DNA of 64,000 nucleotides from Timema cristinae. Its lineage: Eukaryota > Arthropoda > Insecta > Phasmatodea > Timematidae. How positions within the stretch are numbered: the stretch's first letter is position 1; each line of letters opens with the position of its first letter. The notes below the pieces were generated by a model. It searched no databases. It was not told the origin of the DNA and was given only the letters and a program-made list of their open reading frames with translations. This document shows positions 29,491 to 42,864 of the stretch, piece by piece. The position numbers and the translations under genes were made by a program. The DNA is taken from assembly GCA_039000515.1 (NCBI GenBank), contig JBCFYV010000001.1, positions 48,259,978 through 48,323,977 of the forward strand, given 5' to 3'.

Positions 29491-30938
29491 GGTGCTAGCC
29501 ACAATAGTTCTTGTTCAATGTTTCATGTTTTACACTTGAATGTCTTCCTCGCAATTTTAATCTCTATTAAGAGTTTTTTTTTGTAAAGAATACTCAGCGT
29601 CTTTTGTAATAAAGTTTGCGATTGCAACGGTGTCCAAAAGACACGATAGTTGACGTACAATCTGGTTGTGTGGCTGACAGATAGAGCAGACGAAATAGTT
29701 TTATTTGTAATATTATCGTGCTTTCTCACGAACTTTTCAAATAACAGTATTTTTATTTTTTAAAGAATCTATTTATATTATTAGTTTAAATACTTATTTT
29801 CACAATATAAACATATTAATAATTATATACACTTTAAAACGTGTTTTAAACTAACCAGACGTCTTTAGAACGAGGAGAATACAAAACCTCTTTGGATCTA
29901 GTGAAATATTTCACAGTTCGTTGTTTTATTTTATTTTGTTGTGCTAGGATAGTAACATAAATTACATGATGTTTTATATGAACACAAAATACAATACCGA
30001 TTAACAGAGTTAATTCACAATAGATTTGAAACAAGTGGTGTGCTTTCCAGACGTTCATCATTTTAATTCCTAACACTAATAGTAGTAGTTAGCTAAGTGC
30101 ATTCTGAGACCATGATTTCCACCAATTTTATTAATTTAAGTGACTTTATTAAAAGTTTCGCATAGTCTTGAATGAGCTCAAACAAACGGTGACATGTTTT
30201 TATCAAACTGCACCCACGCTTTTGAAGAAATATGGATCCAGGACAAATATTCAAAGTCGCACCCTTTAGGGAATACGGGCTCTTGAATTAACCTGTCTCG
30301 GCAGAGTTCCATCATTGTATACAAGTTCAAGAAATTTTCACTTATGGTATGCAAATTAACATTTTAGGAAGCTAAGTGTATATTAAAAAAATTGTATATT
30401 TATTAATTTATTATATCATAAACTATGTTTAAAATTTTCTAATTTGTTTTCATTTTGAATTCATTACGGACAGTTGAAAACCTTCAGTTTGAATCCTCAT
30501 AAAATTTTAGTATTTTATTTAAATTACTTCTGTTATAAATTGTAAAAGACTTTTTACGGTAATATCTTGCCATGACATCTGTACATCCCTTTCAGCCAAC
30601 AGAGTTTTAATAGTAGAATATCTGTTAAATGAAGCGAAAAATAGACATTTCTAACGTCATGCTATAAACTTTTTACTATAACAAAAAAACAGAAGAACCT
30701 AACATTTCAGATACGTATTTTCCTTATTTTTTATTTCCTTTTGGTTGTCACAAGAAAATATGAAGCGAGGAGTTTTAAGGAGTCGCTCGCAGTTCTCACT
30801 GATCGTTAGTATAACCCAAGGTTGCCAGGGGCGGTAATGTCGGCCACTTTGCGACGCTGGCTCTACTCACGGTCAGTTGGTCAACTGATGAGGGGTCGTT
30901 TAGTTTCCTCTTCCAACCTTCGGGCGACATGGAACAAG
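29491..30938. other. Host DNA, no gene seen
   Basis: Mostly AT-rich. A GC-richer patch at about 30780-30935 carries a minus ORF (30796-31011) without a recognisable motif. Confidence 0.5.
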
Positions 30939-31275
30939 ACAAACACTGGATGAAACACTCAGGTTTATCCATGGAGATTATAGAATGTGGAGGGCTCAAT
31001 AAGACAAACACTGGACGAAAAACTCAGGTTTATCCATGGAGATTATAGAATGTGGAGGGCTCAATAAGACAAACACTGGACGAAAAACTCAGGTTTATCC
31101 ATGGAGATTATAGAATGTGGAGGGCTCAATAAGACAAACACTGGACGAAAAACTCAGGTTTATCCATGGAGATTATAGAATGTGGAGGGCTCAATAAGAC
31201 AAACACTGGACGAAAAACTCAGGTTTATCCATGGAGATTATAGAATGTGGAGGGCTCAATAAGACAAACACTGGA
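30939..31275 (+). repeat. 65-bp minisatellite, 5 copies
   Basis: The unit contains CAGGTTTATCCATGGAGATT and GAGGGCTCAATAAGACAAAC. Copies start at 30960, 31025, 31090, 31155 and 31220, nearly identical. Confidence 0.95.
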
Positions 31276-31684
31276 TGTAAGTTGAAGCTAGACACAACAA
31301 CGCCTAAAGTACGCAGCTGTAAGTACGTACGTGTACAGCAAGTTGCATATCAGCAGGGTAACATCATGTTTTGGCTTGGTCACAACAGTCTCCATCGGTT
31401 GCATTTGATGTGCGCTCACCCTTCGGACACGTTGTTCGCGGCCGGTTGTTTTTGCTTACCTGACATGTAGCCTGTTGTACACGAAAGTACTTAGTTGGTT
31501 AACGTATGGCCGCTATTAAGATAAGATTCCCGATATCATAAAACAGTTTCTTGAGCTGTAGATGTGTAAATAAACAACCAAATATTTAGAGTTACTCTTG
31601 GGTAAATTTACAACAAACCCTGTGTCTCGGACAAGCAAGAAAGGTGACTTAGGCGATTTTTCTCCCGGGTAAGACTCGTAATAT

Positions 31685-31895
31685 ATACTGTAGCGTTCCG
31701 TTGAGGCTGCGATCAACATTAACTGTAGCGTTCTGTTGAGGCTGCGATCAACATATACTGTAGTGTTCTGTTGAGGCTGCAATCAACATTTACTGTAGTG
31801 TTCTGTTGAGGCTGCGATCAACATATACTGTATGTAGTGTTCTGTTGAACCTGCAATCAACATTTACTGTAGTGTTCTGTTGAGGCTGCGATCAA
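31685..31895 (+). repeat. 35-bp minisatellite, about 6 copies
   Basis: The unit reads ACTGTAGTGTTCTGTTGAGG followed by CTGCGATCAACAT, with small variants. Confidence 0.9.
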
Positions 31896-32520
31896 TTGGA
31901 TTCATTCAAGAACCATCAAAAAGGTGTTACTTTATGTTCCAATGTCCAATTCTGCGTTTCTTCATAGCGTATTATTTTGAAATATTCTCAAAATGTATTA
32001 TCATAAATTAAAGATGTCACTTTGTACTTATTTATACGTGCTTGTGTTTTTATGAGATAAGCTAAGAGAGAAGGAGTTTTTGGGGCTCTCATCAACTGTT
32101 TAACCAACTTGGTGCAATGGAACCAACCCATCCCTGTTTTTAACACTAAATTCAATTAATATTTCTAATTTTATAAATCTAGATTTTAAAAATTTTACTT
32201 GAGGTATTTAACATGCACTGATTAAATCTATAAGAGACACGGCACCAGGTGCCCCCGACTGTTAACTCATCACGGTGAAAGGGGAAACCAAAATTTCACC
32301 AACCATACAGTTTGGGCTTTGCCAGGAGCCGAAATCGGAACCCTTAGTTCAGTAGACCATCACGTTACTGACTGGGGTAAGGTGTCAGATGTTTATTTGT
32401 TTTAAAAGTTTTACTTCGTAGATTTTCTTCAAAACTCTGCATCTCTTTGACACTCTATAATTACCACGAATTTCAAAATTACAAGTACTTGTTATCTTTC
32501 TATTAATTTAAGTTTATTAC
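31896..32520. other. Host DNA, possible old SINE-like segment
   Basis: A GC-richer patch at about 32230-32400 (CACGGCACCAGGTGCCCCCG...) is unlike the flanks but is not assigned. No gene seen. Confidence 0.4.
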
Positions 32521-32747
<227 letters not shown>

Positions 32748-33169
32748 GTCCTTGTTGCTTTTTATTTTTCAAAATCATCTGATGACAACAAACCAAATAG
32801 TCCTTTAAGAATCGTTGGACCAATGTTTGTCCTACATGAAAGATTGTTATTGGCTCCTGCCAAGATCTTTATTTCCCCTCTTTTCTGAACAAATACGGGA
32901 GTTAAAGAGAAAAAGGGGCCCGGTGGGTGGACAAAATGGAAGAAAACAGATCAAAGGGAAGAGCAAGCACACAGCCAAAAACCAAATCCTACATAATGTC
33001 ACATTAATATTTTGGCTCCAAGCCACGAAACTGAACGATACAGTTCCTACTAAGAGTCAAGTCAACTGTAATGAGTTTCATCTTCGTGCACAGTGTTATC
33101 TAAGGAAACAGGAAGAATAGAGTGAATTTCTACTTGGAATAAAGGTCAAAGTCATCTAGTTTAGTTTAC
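32748..33169. other. Host DNA, unrecognised 101-codon ORF
   Basis: The ORF at 32815-33120 (+) encodes a basic peptide (LKRKRGPVGGQNGRKQIKGK) without a known domain. It could be a fragment of a larger gene or chance. Confidence 0.3.
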
Positions 33170-33385
33170 CGGCGACAAGAAGGTCAGGGTTTGAATCCCG
33201 GCAGGGAATACTGAGAGTGGTATTTCTCAAATAGTTTCTATCTCTTCCTCCACACAACGTCTGGTGCATTTCCTTCGCCACGCAAACGATCGTGCACTTA
33301 CTTAAGGTATACACTCCTCATTTGTACATCATTTGAGTAGTTAAATTCAAATAACCTGGATGGGTAGTAAGAAGTGTTAGGGAAA
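33170..33385 (+). mobile_element. SINE family B-like copy, diverged
   Basis: B-box-like AGGGTTTGAATCCCGGC near 33186, then a GTACTGAGAGTGGTATTTCTC-like body, and a tail with AACCTGGATGGGTAGTAAGA. Confidence 0.75.
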
Positions 33386-33620
33386 AATATGAGAGAGTTT
33401 TTAAATATTTACACTAGTATTCCCCAAGAAAATGAATATAAAACTACATTCTGACAGAAACATTCTCAGTGAAATGTAGCAACGGTTTTCCCGGCCAGCC
33501 TGTCGTGTCTTTTAAGGACCTGTATTGATCCTGAATTATAAAATGGAGCTAGGGATACCTCCAGAAACAATAATGAACTATTTCAATGAATACGTCCTAA
33601 GCTCAACTAAAACTCTTGCC

Positions 33621-33672
33621 CCGCGCAGATGGCCGAGTGATCTAAGGTGCTTAGAGTCGAATTACACTAGGT
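33621..33672 (+). ncRNA. tRNA-Leu-like fragment
   Basis: CGCAGATGGCCGAGTGATCTAAGG resembles the acceptor/D-arm half of a leucine tRNA with its A box. The continuation to about 33670 has lost the T arm, so this is a relic of a tRNA or tRNA-derived SINE rather than a working tRNA. Confidence 0.45.
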
Positions 33673-33889
33673 TGGCAAACTTTTTTTGGGCTTGGTTGAC
33701 TTACTAAGCTATCAAACGTTCCCGCAATCATCCATCGTTTGTCTGAATATGAGCGATCAAGGTTATTTAGTACTTGATAGGTTTGCGAGTTTAGAGGCCT
33801 CAAAGATCAGCTTTTAATGACGGTGTAGTCTTCTTACGTGGTCCACTGAATTGACCGGTAGATCACAATCGACTAGTTGCCGATCCCTG

Positions 33890-34095
33890 TAATAGTTTAA
33901 TAGTTTGGACGGTTTTCCAACGAGAAAGTCCGAGTTTAAATCCTACTCGGGTGCTCTAAGGGTGTTTTTTTATTTAGGTATATTTATTACCGTATATTTC
34001 ATATCCTCCTCTCCACGAATTTCCTTGAAGCAACCATAATTATCTCTCTCTTTTAAATTAAGCCGTTAATAACCATTTTACTGAGCGTATAATTA
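33890..34095 (+). mobile_element. SINE family B-like copy, diverged
   Basis: B-box-like CGAGTTTAAATCCTACTCGG, a GTGCTCTAAGGGTG body and a short GCGTATAATT tail remnant. Confidence 0.6.
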
Positions 34096-34493
34096 AAAAA
34101 ATCCAATCACACGATTAATTTGATGTATTTGAAAACTATGCACTAGACATGGGTCAGAACCTCGTAACCTTTGTTTAAAGCACAACTATTTTAAGCAGTA
34201 CTATCCAAACCCTTGCCTTTTAAAACTGCACAGACAGTAAGTTACAAACATTGACTAGAGTGTTAGATTAATGTCATCTTCATTCTATGAGGACACATAT
34301 TGTATTGTGTCTCGTAAATTAACAAATATTTATGTTAGATCAAACACAAATTTAGAAAACCTAGATTTTAACTTTACATAAGAATTTGAACAGTTTATAA
34401 TTTACTGTGCAGTAGTACCCGTAAAACAAAACATCCCCAATAATATGTTACTTTGATGCTTTGGGGTCTAAAGGGGGCTCTAAAGATATTCAG

Positions 34494-34990
34494 TATTATT
34501 TATATATCCAAATTTACTAAATGGTTATTTATATATCCAAATTTACTAAACGGATATTTATACATCCAAATTTACTAAATGGTTATTTATATATCCAAAT
34601 TTACTAAACGGCTATTTATATATCCAAATTTACTAAACGGCTATTTATATATCCAAATTTACTAAACGGATATTTATACATCCAAATTTACTAAACGGCT
34701 ATTTATATATCCAAATTTACTAAACGGATATTTATATATCCAAATTTACTAAACGGATATTTATATATCCAAATTTACTAAATGGTTATTTATATATCCA
34801 AATTTACTAAACGGCTATTTATATATCCAAATTTACTAAATGGTTATTTATATATCCAAATTTACTAAATGGCTATTTATATATCCAAATTTACTAAACG
34901 GATATTTATACATCCAAATTTACTTAACGGCTATTTATATATCCAAATTTACTAAACGGATATTTATATATCCAAATTTACTAAACGGTT
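34494..34990 (+). repeat. 29-bp minisatellite, about 17 copies
   Basis: The unit is TATCCAAATTTACTAAACGG plus a 9-bp spacer (variants TTATTTATA, ATATTTATA, CTATTTATA). Copies are close to identical. Confidence 0.95.
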
Positions 34991-36539
34991 ATCAATAAAA
35001 TTAAATTTGAATTTCACTTCCCTAGGTAATGTGTTCTTATTCGGTTTGTTTATTTAAATACAGCTCTGTAAATATTTTGATATTCAATTGAAAATGTTGA
35101 GATTGTGATATTTGATCATAGGATGGTGGGAAATGGCTTAATTTACAGATATAAATCTCAGAGATTGGGGTAAAATAAAAGTGCTCCTTTAACTCGCATT
35201 CAACCACCTAAAAAGCATCTCTAAAGTTTGTCCTTTTATAAAACGTGACGTCATCCTACATTCTCCTCCACCCCCTAAACACCACCTTCACTAGAGAGCA
35301 GCGCAAGGAATAACATGGAGGACAAAATGTGTCCAGTAAAAGGATTCTAATAAATCTTAGCGCGATAACTTGCAGCCAAATCTGCAACAATTAACTAATT
35401 AGTTTATATTTTCTTCTTGGACACAAAACCAAACTTTTAAATATGAAGAAAATAGACCAAAGATATTTACGTCTAAGAAGAGTGCACGTTTCATTAGAAA
35501 AATAATGTTGATTCCAAATTAAGATTAAAAGTGACAGCTGCATATAACATGACTTGACGTATGAACATATGAAAGTAATTTTAGGAGCTTTTATAGCTAT
35601 ATCCTTCATATCGTTTTCTTACTATATATGGGTATATAATAGTATTCATTTCTATATTAAAAATATATCACATCACAACAACCAGATACATAAATTGTCT
35701 TGATTCATTAAGAAACTATACTGTTCAATTCCCTCAGTCAACAGAAGATGCATGTGCCAGAGTTAATGTCAAGGAGACAGACGGAGGATGGTCGGACGCC
35801 TGACGACAATCTGATGGCCACCCATCCATCAAGCCGTGTTGACACTATAGCCCAAGTGTAACCAGTTGACGTGATTCATCTAGCAGGCCAATACGGTCAT
35901 CAGGCATTCAAACCCGCAGCGCTGACCCGGGTGATCCATCAGGAGACCGGGGACCAGTGATGGCTCGCACGCTGACTCAGCGCTTCAATACTTCCGGTCC
36001 ATCTACTTCCGGAAGAATCTCTCTATATCTCTTTTTACTCAAAGACGTTCTAGGAGAGTAAAAAAAAAAGACTAGTAAGGAACGGTTTCTATTGACAATC
36101 GCAGAGAAACAAGAAAACATTGGGTGTTTTCTTCAGAGGAGATGAATGGTGTAGCAACTAGTAATACAAGTTCAGGTGGTGGTAGAACTGGAATCAACGG
36201 TTGTAGTGTAGCAATGCTGTTATTAAAAAAATACTCAAATATTTAATTATATTTTGCAGTTCTTGCCAACTTTTGTTTTTACTAAGGGTGTTCAAGCAAA
36301 CCTTACAATTTTTTAAAACTTTTTACTTTCTTGATTGACACAATTTGGTTCCAAAATAAATACTTTTTGAACACTTTCTAATCTTTTCATTGCTATTTAA
36401 ATTTACTTTAATAAAGTTCTGACCCAACACGTGACCCATAATGAGACCCATAGCAGGCAAGCACCGAAAATACATAATAATAACACAATATGATGGAATA
36501 ATTACTTAAGAAATGAACTATGATCAAATAAAGATTTGT
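34991..36539. other. Host DNA, no gene seen
   Basis: A GC-rich patch at about 35740-36010 stands out from the AT-rich flanks. It has no long ORF and is not assigned. Confidence 0.45.
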
Positions 36540-38090
36540 TAATAATAAGAGAAAAAGATGAAGGCAAAGATGAAGGTAAAGGAGAATAAATAGAAAATGA
36601 GATTAAAAGGAGGGGAAAGAATGCAGAACGATTTGAAGGAAATAAGAAGCGGTTATGGAATTGGGTAAAGACAACGAAACAAGGAGTGCAAGAAAAGATC
36701 CATGGCATTCAAAATGAAAATATAGAGATGATTTGAGATAAAAGCAGTATGAGAAAGCAATGGAGGGAGTATTTTGAACAATTGTGTGGCTAAACATAGA
36801 GAAAGTAGCAGAAAATAGGGACAATTGTATGGTGAGTAGAAGAATTAACGAGGCTGAGGTGTTAAAAGCTATTAAAGTGTTGAAGAATGGCAAAGCTGTG
36901 GGCGTAAATGGGATCACAAATGAAATGCTTTATGTGTTGAGGCACTGTATTACTCGACAGACTGTGTGAGTTTTTAAATGCATGTGCTGGAATTGCGAGC
37001 GTTCCTAACGACTGGAAGAATGCCATCATTGTTCCTTTGTAATTTGTAAAAAGGCAAAGACTGTAAAAGACTGTAAAAATTATAGTACGATTAGTTTGTT
37101 GAGTATTCCAGGCAAAGTTTTTGGGAGAGTTTTAAATGACAGATGTGGACAAAATTTGGAGTGTGCAATGTGGTTTCATGCCAAGTAGAGGTTGCATGGA
37201 CCAGATATTTTTATTGCAACAAGTGATTGAGAAATGTATGGCAGTAAGGTAGAAAGTTTACTGTGCATTTGTTGATTGGGTTAAAGCGTACGATTGGGTG
37301 AATAGGAGTATTCTAGGGAATGTTCTTAGAGAGTATGGTGTGGATGCGTGGTTAGTAAATTCAATTAAGATCATGAATGATGGAAGTAAGCCGTGCGTTA
37401 CTATGAATAAAGCTTTGAGCGAATGGTTTGACACTGAACAAGGTGTTATACATGGTTGTGTTATGTCACCATGATTCTTTAATGCATTCATGGATAAGTG
37501 TATTACGGATGCTTGTGAAAACATGGTTGGTGTATAAATGAACAATTTGAATGTTAGAGTTCTGTTATACGCGGATGGTGCCGTATTAATGGCTGAGAAT
37601 AAAAGTTGCACAATGTGTTAAATAGTTTTAATATGGTGAAAGGCAGAATGGATCTTTGAATAAATGTTTCCAAAACTGAGGTAATAGTTGTTGATAAGAA
37701 TGAATCGTGAAATGATCGTTAGCTTAATTTAAATGGAAAACTGTTAAAACAAGTGAATGACTTTATGTATCTGTGCAGAATGTTCTGTAAACATGGAAGT
37801 ATAAATGAGGAAATCGACAGATAGTTCAATATATCTCGAAGAGTAGTTGGATGTATGTGGACTATTGCAAGGAATGAAGTAGTATCGAAAGAGACAAATA
37901 TGGCAATATGTAAAAATATGTTAACGCCATTTGTCAGGATAAATACAAGGGCAAGGCGAATGCGGTTTGAATGAGATATCTTAAGAAATGAATGTGGAGA
38001 AACTCGTATGGACAGAGTCAGTAATGAATGGGAAAATGTGGAGAAAGTTAGTGAGGATGGATTAAGTACGTTTGGAGTTTTTTTTAAGCT
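36540..38090 (+). pseudogene. LINE reverse transcriptase relic
   Basis: Successive frames carry recognisable non-LTR reverse transcriptase blocks: EVLKAIKVLKNGKAVGVNGIT near 36860-36920, then a DWKNAIIVPL-like piece near 37010 and SLLSIPGKVFGRVLN near 37100. After these come a GCMDQIFLLQQVIEK-like piece near 37200, the palm piece VDWVKAYDWVN near 37275, VIHGCVMSP near 37450 and the degenerate catalytic YADGAVLMAEN near 37570. The catalytic box has an altered second residue of the usual DD pair. Many stops and frameshifts show it is long dead. Confidence 0.85.
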
Positions 38091-38329
38091 GTATGCATGG
38101 TTTCTTGCCTAATTATAAATTAGTTTTTAGCCCCCAAACTATTATACAATGTTATTTGTCATACCACACAATTTTCAAATATACATTTTGAACAAAATCA
38201 TTAGAGCTATTTTCGAAATATTTAGAATTTCCAAAAACTTCCCATAAGTAAATCACCCTTAAACGAATTTTTGTCTAAATTATTTATACAGTGCTATTTG
38301 TCATGTTAATAAAATCATAAAACTCATCT

Positions 38330-38570
38330 CTATCTTGATCCAGTTCTATTCATTCCACCTCATTACACCCTATCCTCTCTTGGAATGGTTCTATCAAGTA
38401 CACCTCATTACACCATATTTCTTTCAGAGTAATTCTACTAATATTATCCTCCCATCTACGTCTAGGTCTTCCCACTGGTGTCTTCCCATTAGGTCTTCCA
38501 ACCATATTCTAACGTGATTCTAGTTTATTCTATTTGCGCTGCATCTTCTGCCCACTGTAATCTGAGACAT
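38330..38570 (-). pseudogene. LINE ORF2 C-terminal tail, fragment
   Basis: On the minus strand it contains VGRPNGKTPVGRPRRRWEDN, the typical RPRRRWEDNI motif found after the reverse transcriptase in animal LINEs. It is opposite in orientation to the relic at 36540-38090, so it belongs to a second copy. Confidence 0.7.
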
Positions 38571-39468
38571 ATAATTATCTTAAAATGGTCTGATTATGTA
38601 ACTCATTAATATGTAATTTACTTTTAGGTTTTTTTCAAATTCTTGAAGCTAGGGTGAGTTCTAATAATGCAAACCTTATTTTAGAAAGTACACGTTATGT
38701 ACCAATATAATTTAAAAAAAACTTTTTTGGTCGAATGATTCAAGTTTTTCTGAACCCGCTTTGAGTTTCTTTAAATGTCGATTTTAACTGTTGAGTTGTC
38801 CATATATATTTAACTTAGTTTTTCACTTCTTTGAAAGTCTTTAAAAGAAATCAAACCCTGACCCTCCCGTTATAAAAAAAAATCCAACCTTTCGTGAGCC
38901 TGATATCTTAGACTGTGTGACCAGAGATGCTGAATAGTATTAAGTCTGTTCTAAACAGTTCTTCCAACAAATATTAGGGTATAGTTGCACTGTTATTGTT
39001 ATTGCCTGGCCACTCACCCCTTTTAGATTTATTTCACCTCCTGATAGGTTGGACGTTTGTTTAGAGGGGCAGACCTCCCAAGTTTGTTATTTTAACCAGA
39101 AGCTGTCGAATGAAACAGGCTCAATTCAAAATGAGATAACAAGACATCTTGGAAAGTGTTGCTTGCATTTCACTGATAACGTGGCTTTTAACTCAAACAT
39201 TCCCACAATGGGAATTATTGTCTTTAAAGATTTCAAAGCAGCATTTCTCTGTTTAATTAATTAGTTTTTTTATTGAATGCATATATTATAAGTCATTCTA
39301 CTGGCTGATTTACAACCTCTACCCTCTGTATCTTTTAAAATTTCCATATACATTCTATTTTGGATATTTTTTTCTGAGGAGGAGCACTCCAAATAATTTC
39401 TATAAACATCAGTTTCCAAGAATATTTAGAGGAGGGAGTACAGTTCAAAATAATGTTTAGTGGCATTC

Positions 39469-39505
<37 letters not shown>

Positions 39506-41746
39506 TCAATAATAATAATAAATCAATTCGGGGTAGGAGACAGGGGTAGGACCATTCCAAATATCTACTTGGAGCAACCCAATATTTTAAAAAATCAGAT
39601 AAAGACCCCTCTATTAGCCTAAAAATTAAAAAAAAAAACTTTTTAATGCATCCACAAATGCGTCTCAGTTTTTTTTTTTTTTACTATTTGCCCCTTCTTA
39701 TCACTAAACAAAAACAGGTACCAGCATGGTCTAGGTCTATTGGAATGGACAAAGGACCCATCCACAACCACAGAGTTCATTTGATCGATAATGGGACCAA
39801 ACCCGCGACCACTAATCCGGGAGATGACCTCGACTACGGTGATGGGGCAACTTAATTAATGCAGGGAACTTGTAATATTCTCGTCATTAATACGGAGCGA
39901 GTTAACGCCCAACCACATTAGTCTATACGACGTGTACAGACTGAAGATCAGGACAAATCACCGAGGACATAGTCCCTCGTGGTTCACAGAACGACCGTCA
40001 TTTGTTATCAGCGCTGCTGATGGAGCTGATAGTGAAGGTAGTGATGGTAGTGATGGTAATCCGGGCGCGAGTCCTGCTTTGCATGCGACCGCAACAGAGG
40101 GAGGGTAGAACAGAGGGAGAAGAGACACTCAAAACAACGATGAAAGGCTTCTTCTATTCTCCTCCCTTACCCCTGTTTCGGTACGGAGAAACAAAACACT
40201 GGCGACATCTCTTGGGAAGTCGCAGACAATCAATCTCACTACAGGAATGAAGACAAGAGAGGTTGTTGTTTTTTTAATAACGTGTGTGAAGTGTAGAGAG
40301 CTCATCCTAAAAGAGGAAATGACCGTTTCCATTCGTGCATTCGCGACCTTTTGTCAAAATGAGAAACTCTCTTTGTCAACGTTATTAAAGTCCGCTCTAG
40401 GCTTGCAGCTCCCTCCATCTTTCGTCTATTATTTTGTAGAATGACCAAGATCTCAAAATACAAGCTTAGGCTTAGGGTGAAAAGGGTGCAAGTAGTGATG
40501 TATCGAAATAAAACTATCGATAACAGTACTAAAATATCGATGTATGTTATCTGTATCCTTCAAGTTTTTGTACCTGTCTAGTAGCAATCAAATTTAACTT
40601 TTGCATTACAATAGAATTATTCCTTGATACCGTATATTAAATCAATAATAATAATAATAATAATAATGTCATGTATTAGCTTAATAGTGTGTTTAACTAA
40701 TAATTATTGAAGTAAAATACACATTTAAACAGTAGGTCCTTCAGAGTGTGGATACATAAATTATCTTCTTCTATCTATATTATCAATAAAATAAAGAGTT
40801 TTGTGACGAACGTTGCGCGATGTCTGCCTCACGTAGACGACCGACATTTAAATAAATATTAGTAGCTCCTGTTCATGAACATTTACACCTCAAGGCTGGA
40901 TTTGTAAATTTTTTATTAGATTTTTTAAATCTATCAAAAATTGGGTCAGAATAAATAGAATAAAGATTTTTTTCTCTCTTTGTTTGAAGTAAGTAAAAGC
41001 GTTACTCGGCGTATCCACGCAATGTATTGCAAGGCTACCCCGGGCAACGTTGGGTAACTCTGCTAGTAATACATAAATGATTGTTTCTCTCGAAATGGAT
41101 ACAACACCGACAGAAAAATGTGAGTGTCGGCAGAAAATATCGATATTAGTAAAGTATCGATCACTATTACACTTTCCTAGATGAAATATATGAAACAGTG
41201 CTTCTAAAAATGGAAGAGTAGTTTGCATTATTTTGGATAAAGAATCTAATTATATCGTCATAACTATTTTAAAGCGAACACTTTTGACTCTTATTAAAGG
41301 GGCTTGAGTTCAGTTTTGGCTAGGGTATTCAATGTTGTTTATTTTCAATTCTTTTTTTCAGGAAAATGTTGGTGCATTCTCTAACATTTGACCTTATTAT
41401 GTGTTGTTTAACTTAACAATGGAAGTTATGGCGAGCCCAGTGTGAAAGGAAGAAACTTGTTAATAAATTATAGCTCACAGAACAAGATGAAATTATTAAC
41501 ATGGCTGCTGTCTCAGATTCAAGCAGTGTCTGTAACAAAGTCTTCATGAGCCTCGTGAGGACAATTAATGAGGAGCTATTTGAATAAACAAGTAGTAACT
41601 TTGGTTTAGAAAAATGAGATTAGCGGCCAGAGTGCTCGTTAGGTTGACCACATGACACCTTCTAGCAGCAAATGTTGACACTATCATTTGAAATGGCCGC
41701 AGCCGCTCGGTCGGTACACTTCGATTGCGAACTTACACAGTGGAGT
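38571..41746. other. Host DNA, no gene supported
   Basis: (TAA)n tracts lie near 39469-39504 and 40648-40669. ORFs of 65-112 codons at 39646-40444 and 40890-41228 lack known motifs. TATCGAT motifs lie near 40513, 40544, 41140 and 41156. Confidence 0.45.
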
Positions 41747-42351
41747 TAGTTGCAATATTTACATCCCACCTCCCTCCTCTATCCCCTCAGAAGGATGAAA
41801 GAATCAAATTTTAATCGTGGTTTAACCAATGTAGTTAAGAAAATATAGATTTAACTATATATATATATACACACAACGTGAATCTAAAACATTGCATCAA
41901 ACTTTGGCAGGCTATTCCTTGGGTTAAAAATTAATAATTCACATCAGCAACCTAGGGTTCATCTTGAATATTAAGGGTGGTATACACCGCTAAACATGGA
42001 GCTAAAAACGACTATTGTATGAAATATTATGAAAACTGATTAAGGTATTACAAAGAAACTTTGTATACTACTTATTGAAACCTTGATCATTAATAAACTA
42101 AATGTGCTGTTACCGTTACCCACCCCCATCATGTAAAAAAAGAGGGTTGTAACACTTTTTTCTGCAATAAAATATGACAGAGTAAGTATTACTAACTTTG
42201 ACTTATGATTTTAAAAAAATTAAGTAAAAATTAACAAAAAAAGGTGTATTGAAGAAACTGTCTATCTTTCCCCAATTCCTAGATAACCATGCATGTTTGA
42301 TTTCAAAGACAAGTGTTAATTCCTGCCAGGTAGGCAACCAGTATAGCTGTT

Positions 42352-42605
42352 GCGTGGCCAACACGCTCTCCTTACCTTAATCCGTTAGACTTCTTTCTGT
42401 GGGGCTTTTTCAAAGATTTGGTGTATGCGATAGCCATTTAATCCAAGGAAGACCTGTTAGCCAGGCTAGGTGCTGCAGGTGATAAGCTTCAAGAAACACC
42501 ACGTGTTTTCGAAAGATTACACCAGTCGTTGATATTGATTATTGCAATGACGTTAGGGGTCACCATTTTGAACACTTGCTATGAATCTGCTTTTGAAGCA
42601 AGGAA
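42352..42605 (+). pseudogene. DDE transposase C-terminal fragment (Tc1/mariner-like)
   Basis: The plus strand encodes WPTRSPYLNPLDFFLWGFFK followed by DLVYA. This matches the 'WP.RSPDL.P.DFFLWG..K..VY' signature around the third catalytic acidic residue of DDE_3-type transposases common in arthropods. It is followed by a stop and a loosely similar tail. Only the C-terminal part is present. Confidence 0.8.
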
Positions 42606-42864
42606 CTAAAACATTCAAGAACTACAATAAGTATTTCTTAATTTAGCTTTCAATACTCCAGTGAGTGTGATGATTAAAATCCCACCCAAGTGTGAACTGT
42701 GTAAGCATAACTTACTAGTGTGATAAATAGCAACACATCGGAGCTTATGAAGAAGGAAAAGTATCTGAGTCTCTCCGTCATTACACACAAACCAGCCTTG
42801 TTTACCAAATGAACGTGATACATAGTCCACGTGCCGGTAAAAATGGTTAACGACTGCAGTGCGA
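42606..42864. other. Centre of the inverted-repeat element, unassigned
   Basis: An 85-codon minus ORF (42615-42872) is open but not recognised. Confidence 0.3.

Noticed and set aside
33621..33672. Functional tRNA-Leu gene
   Set aside because: Only the 5' half looks like a tRNA. No T arm or matching acceptor strand was found.
34494..34990. Possible CRISPR-like array
   Set aside because: Repeats are contiguous with a constant-length AT-rich spacer that is itself repetitive. This is a minisatellite in a eukaryotic genome.
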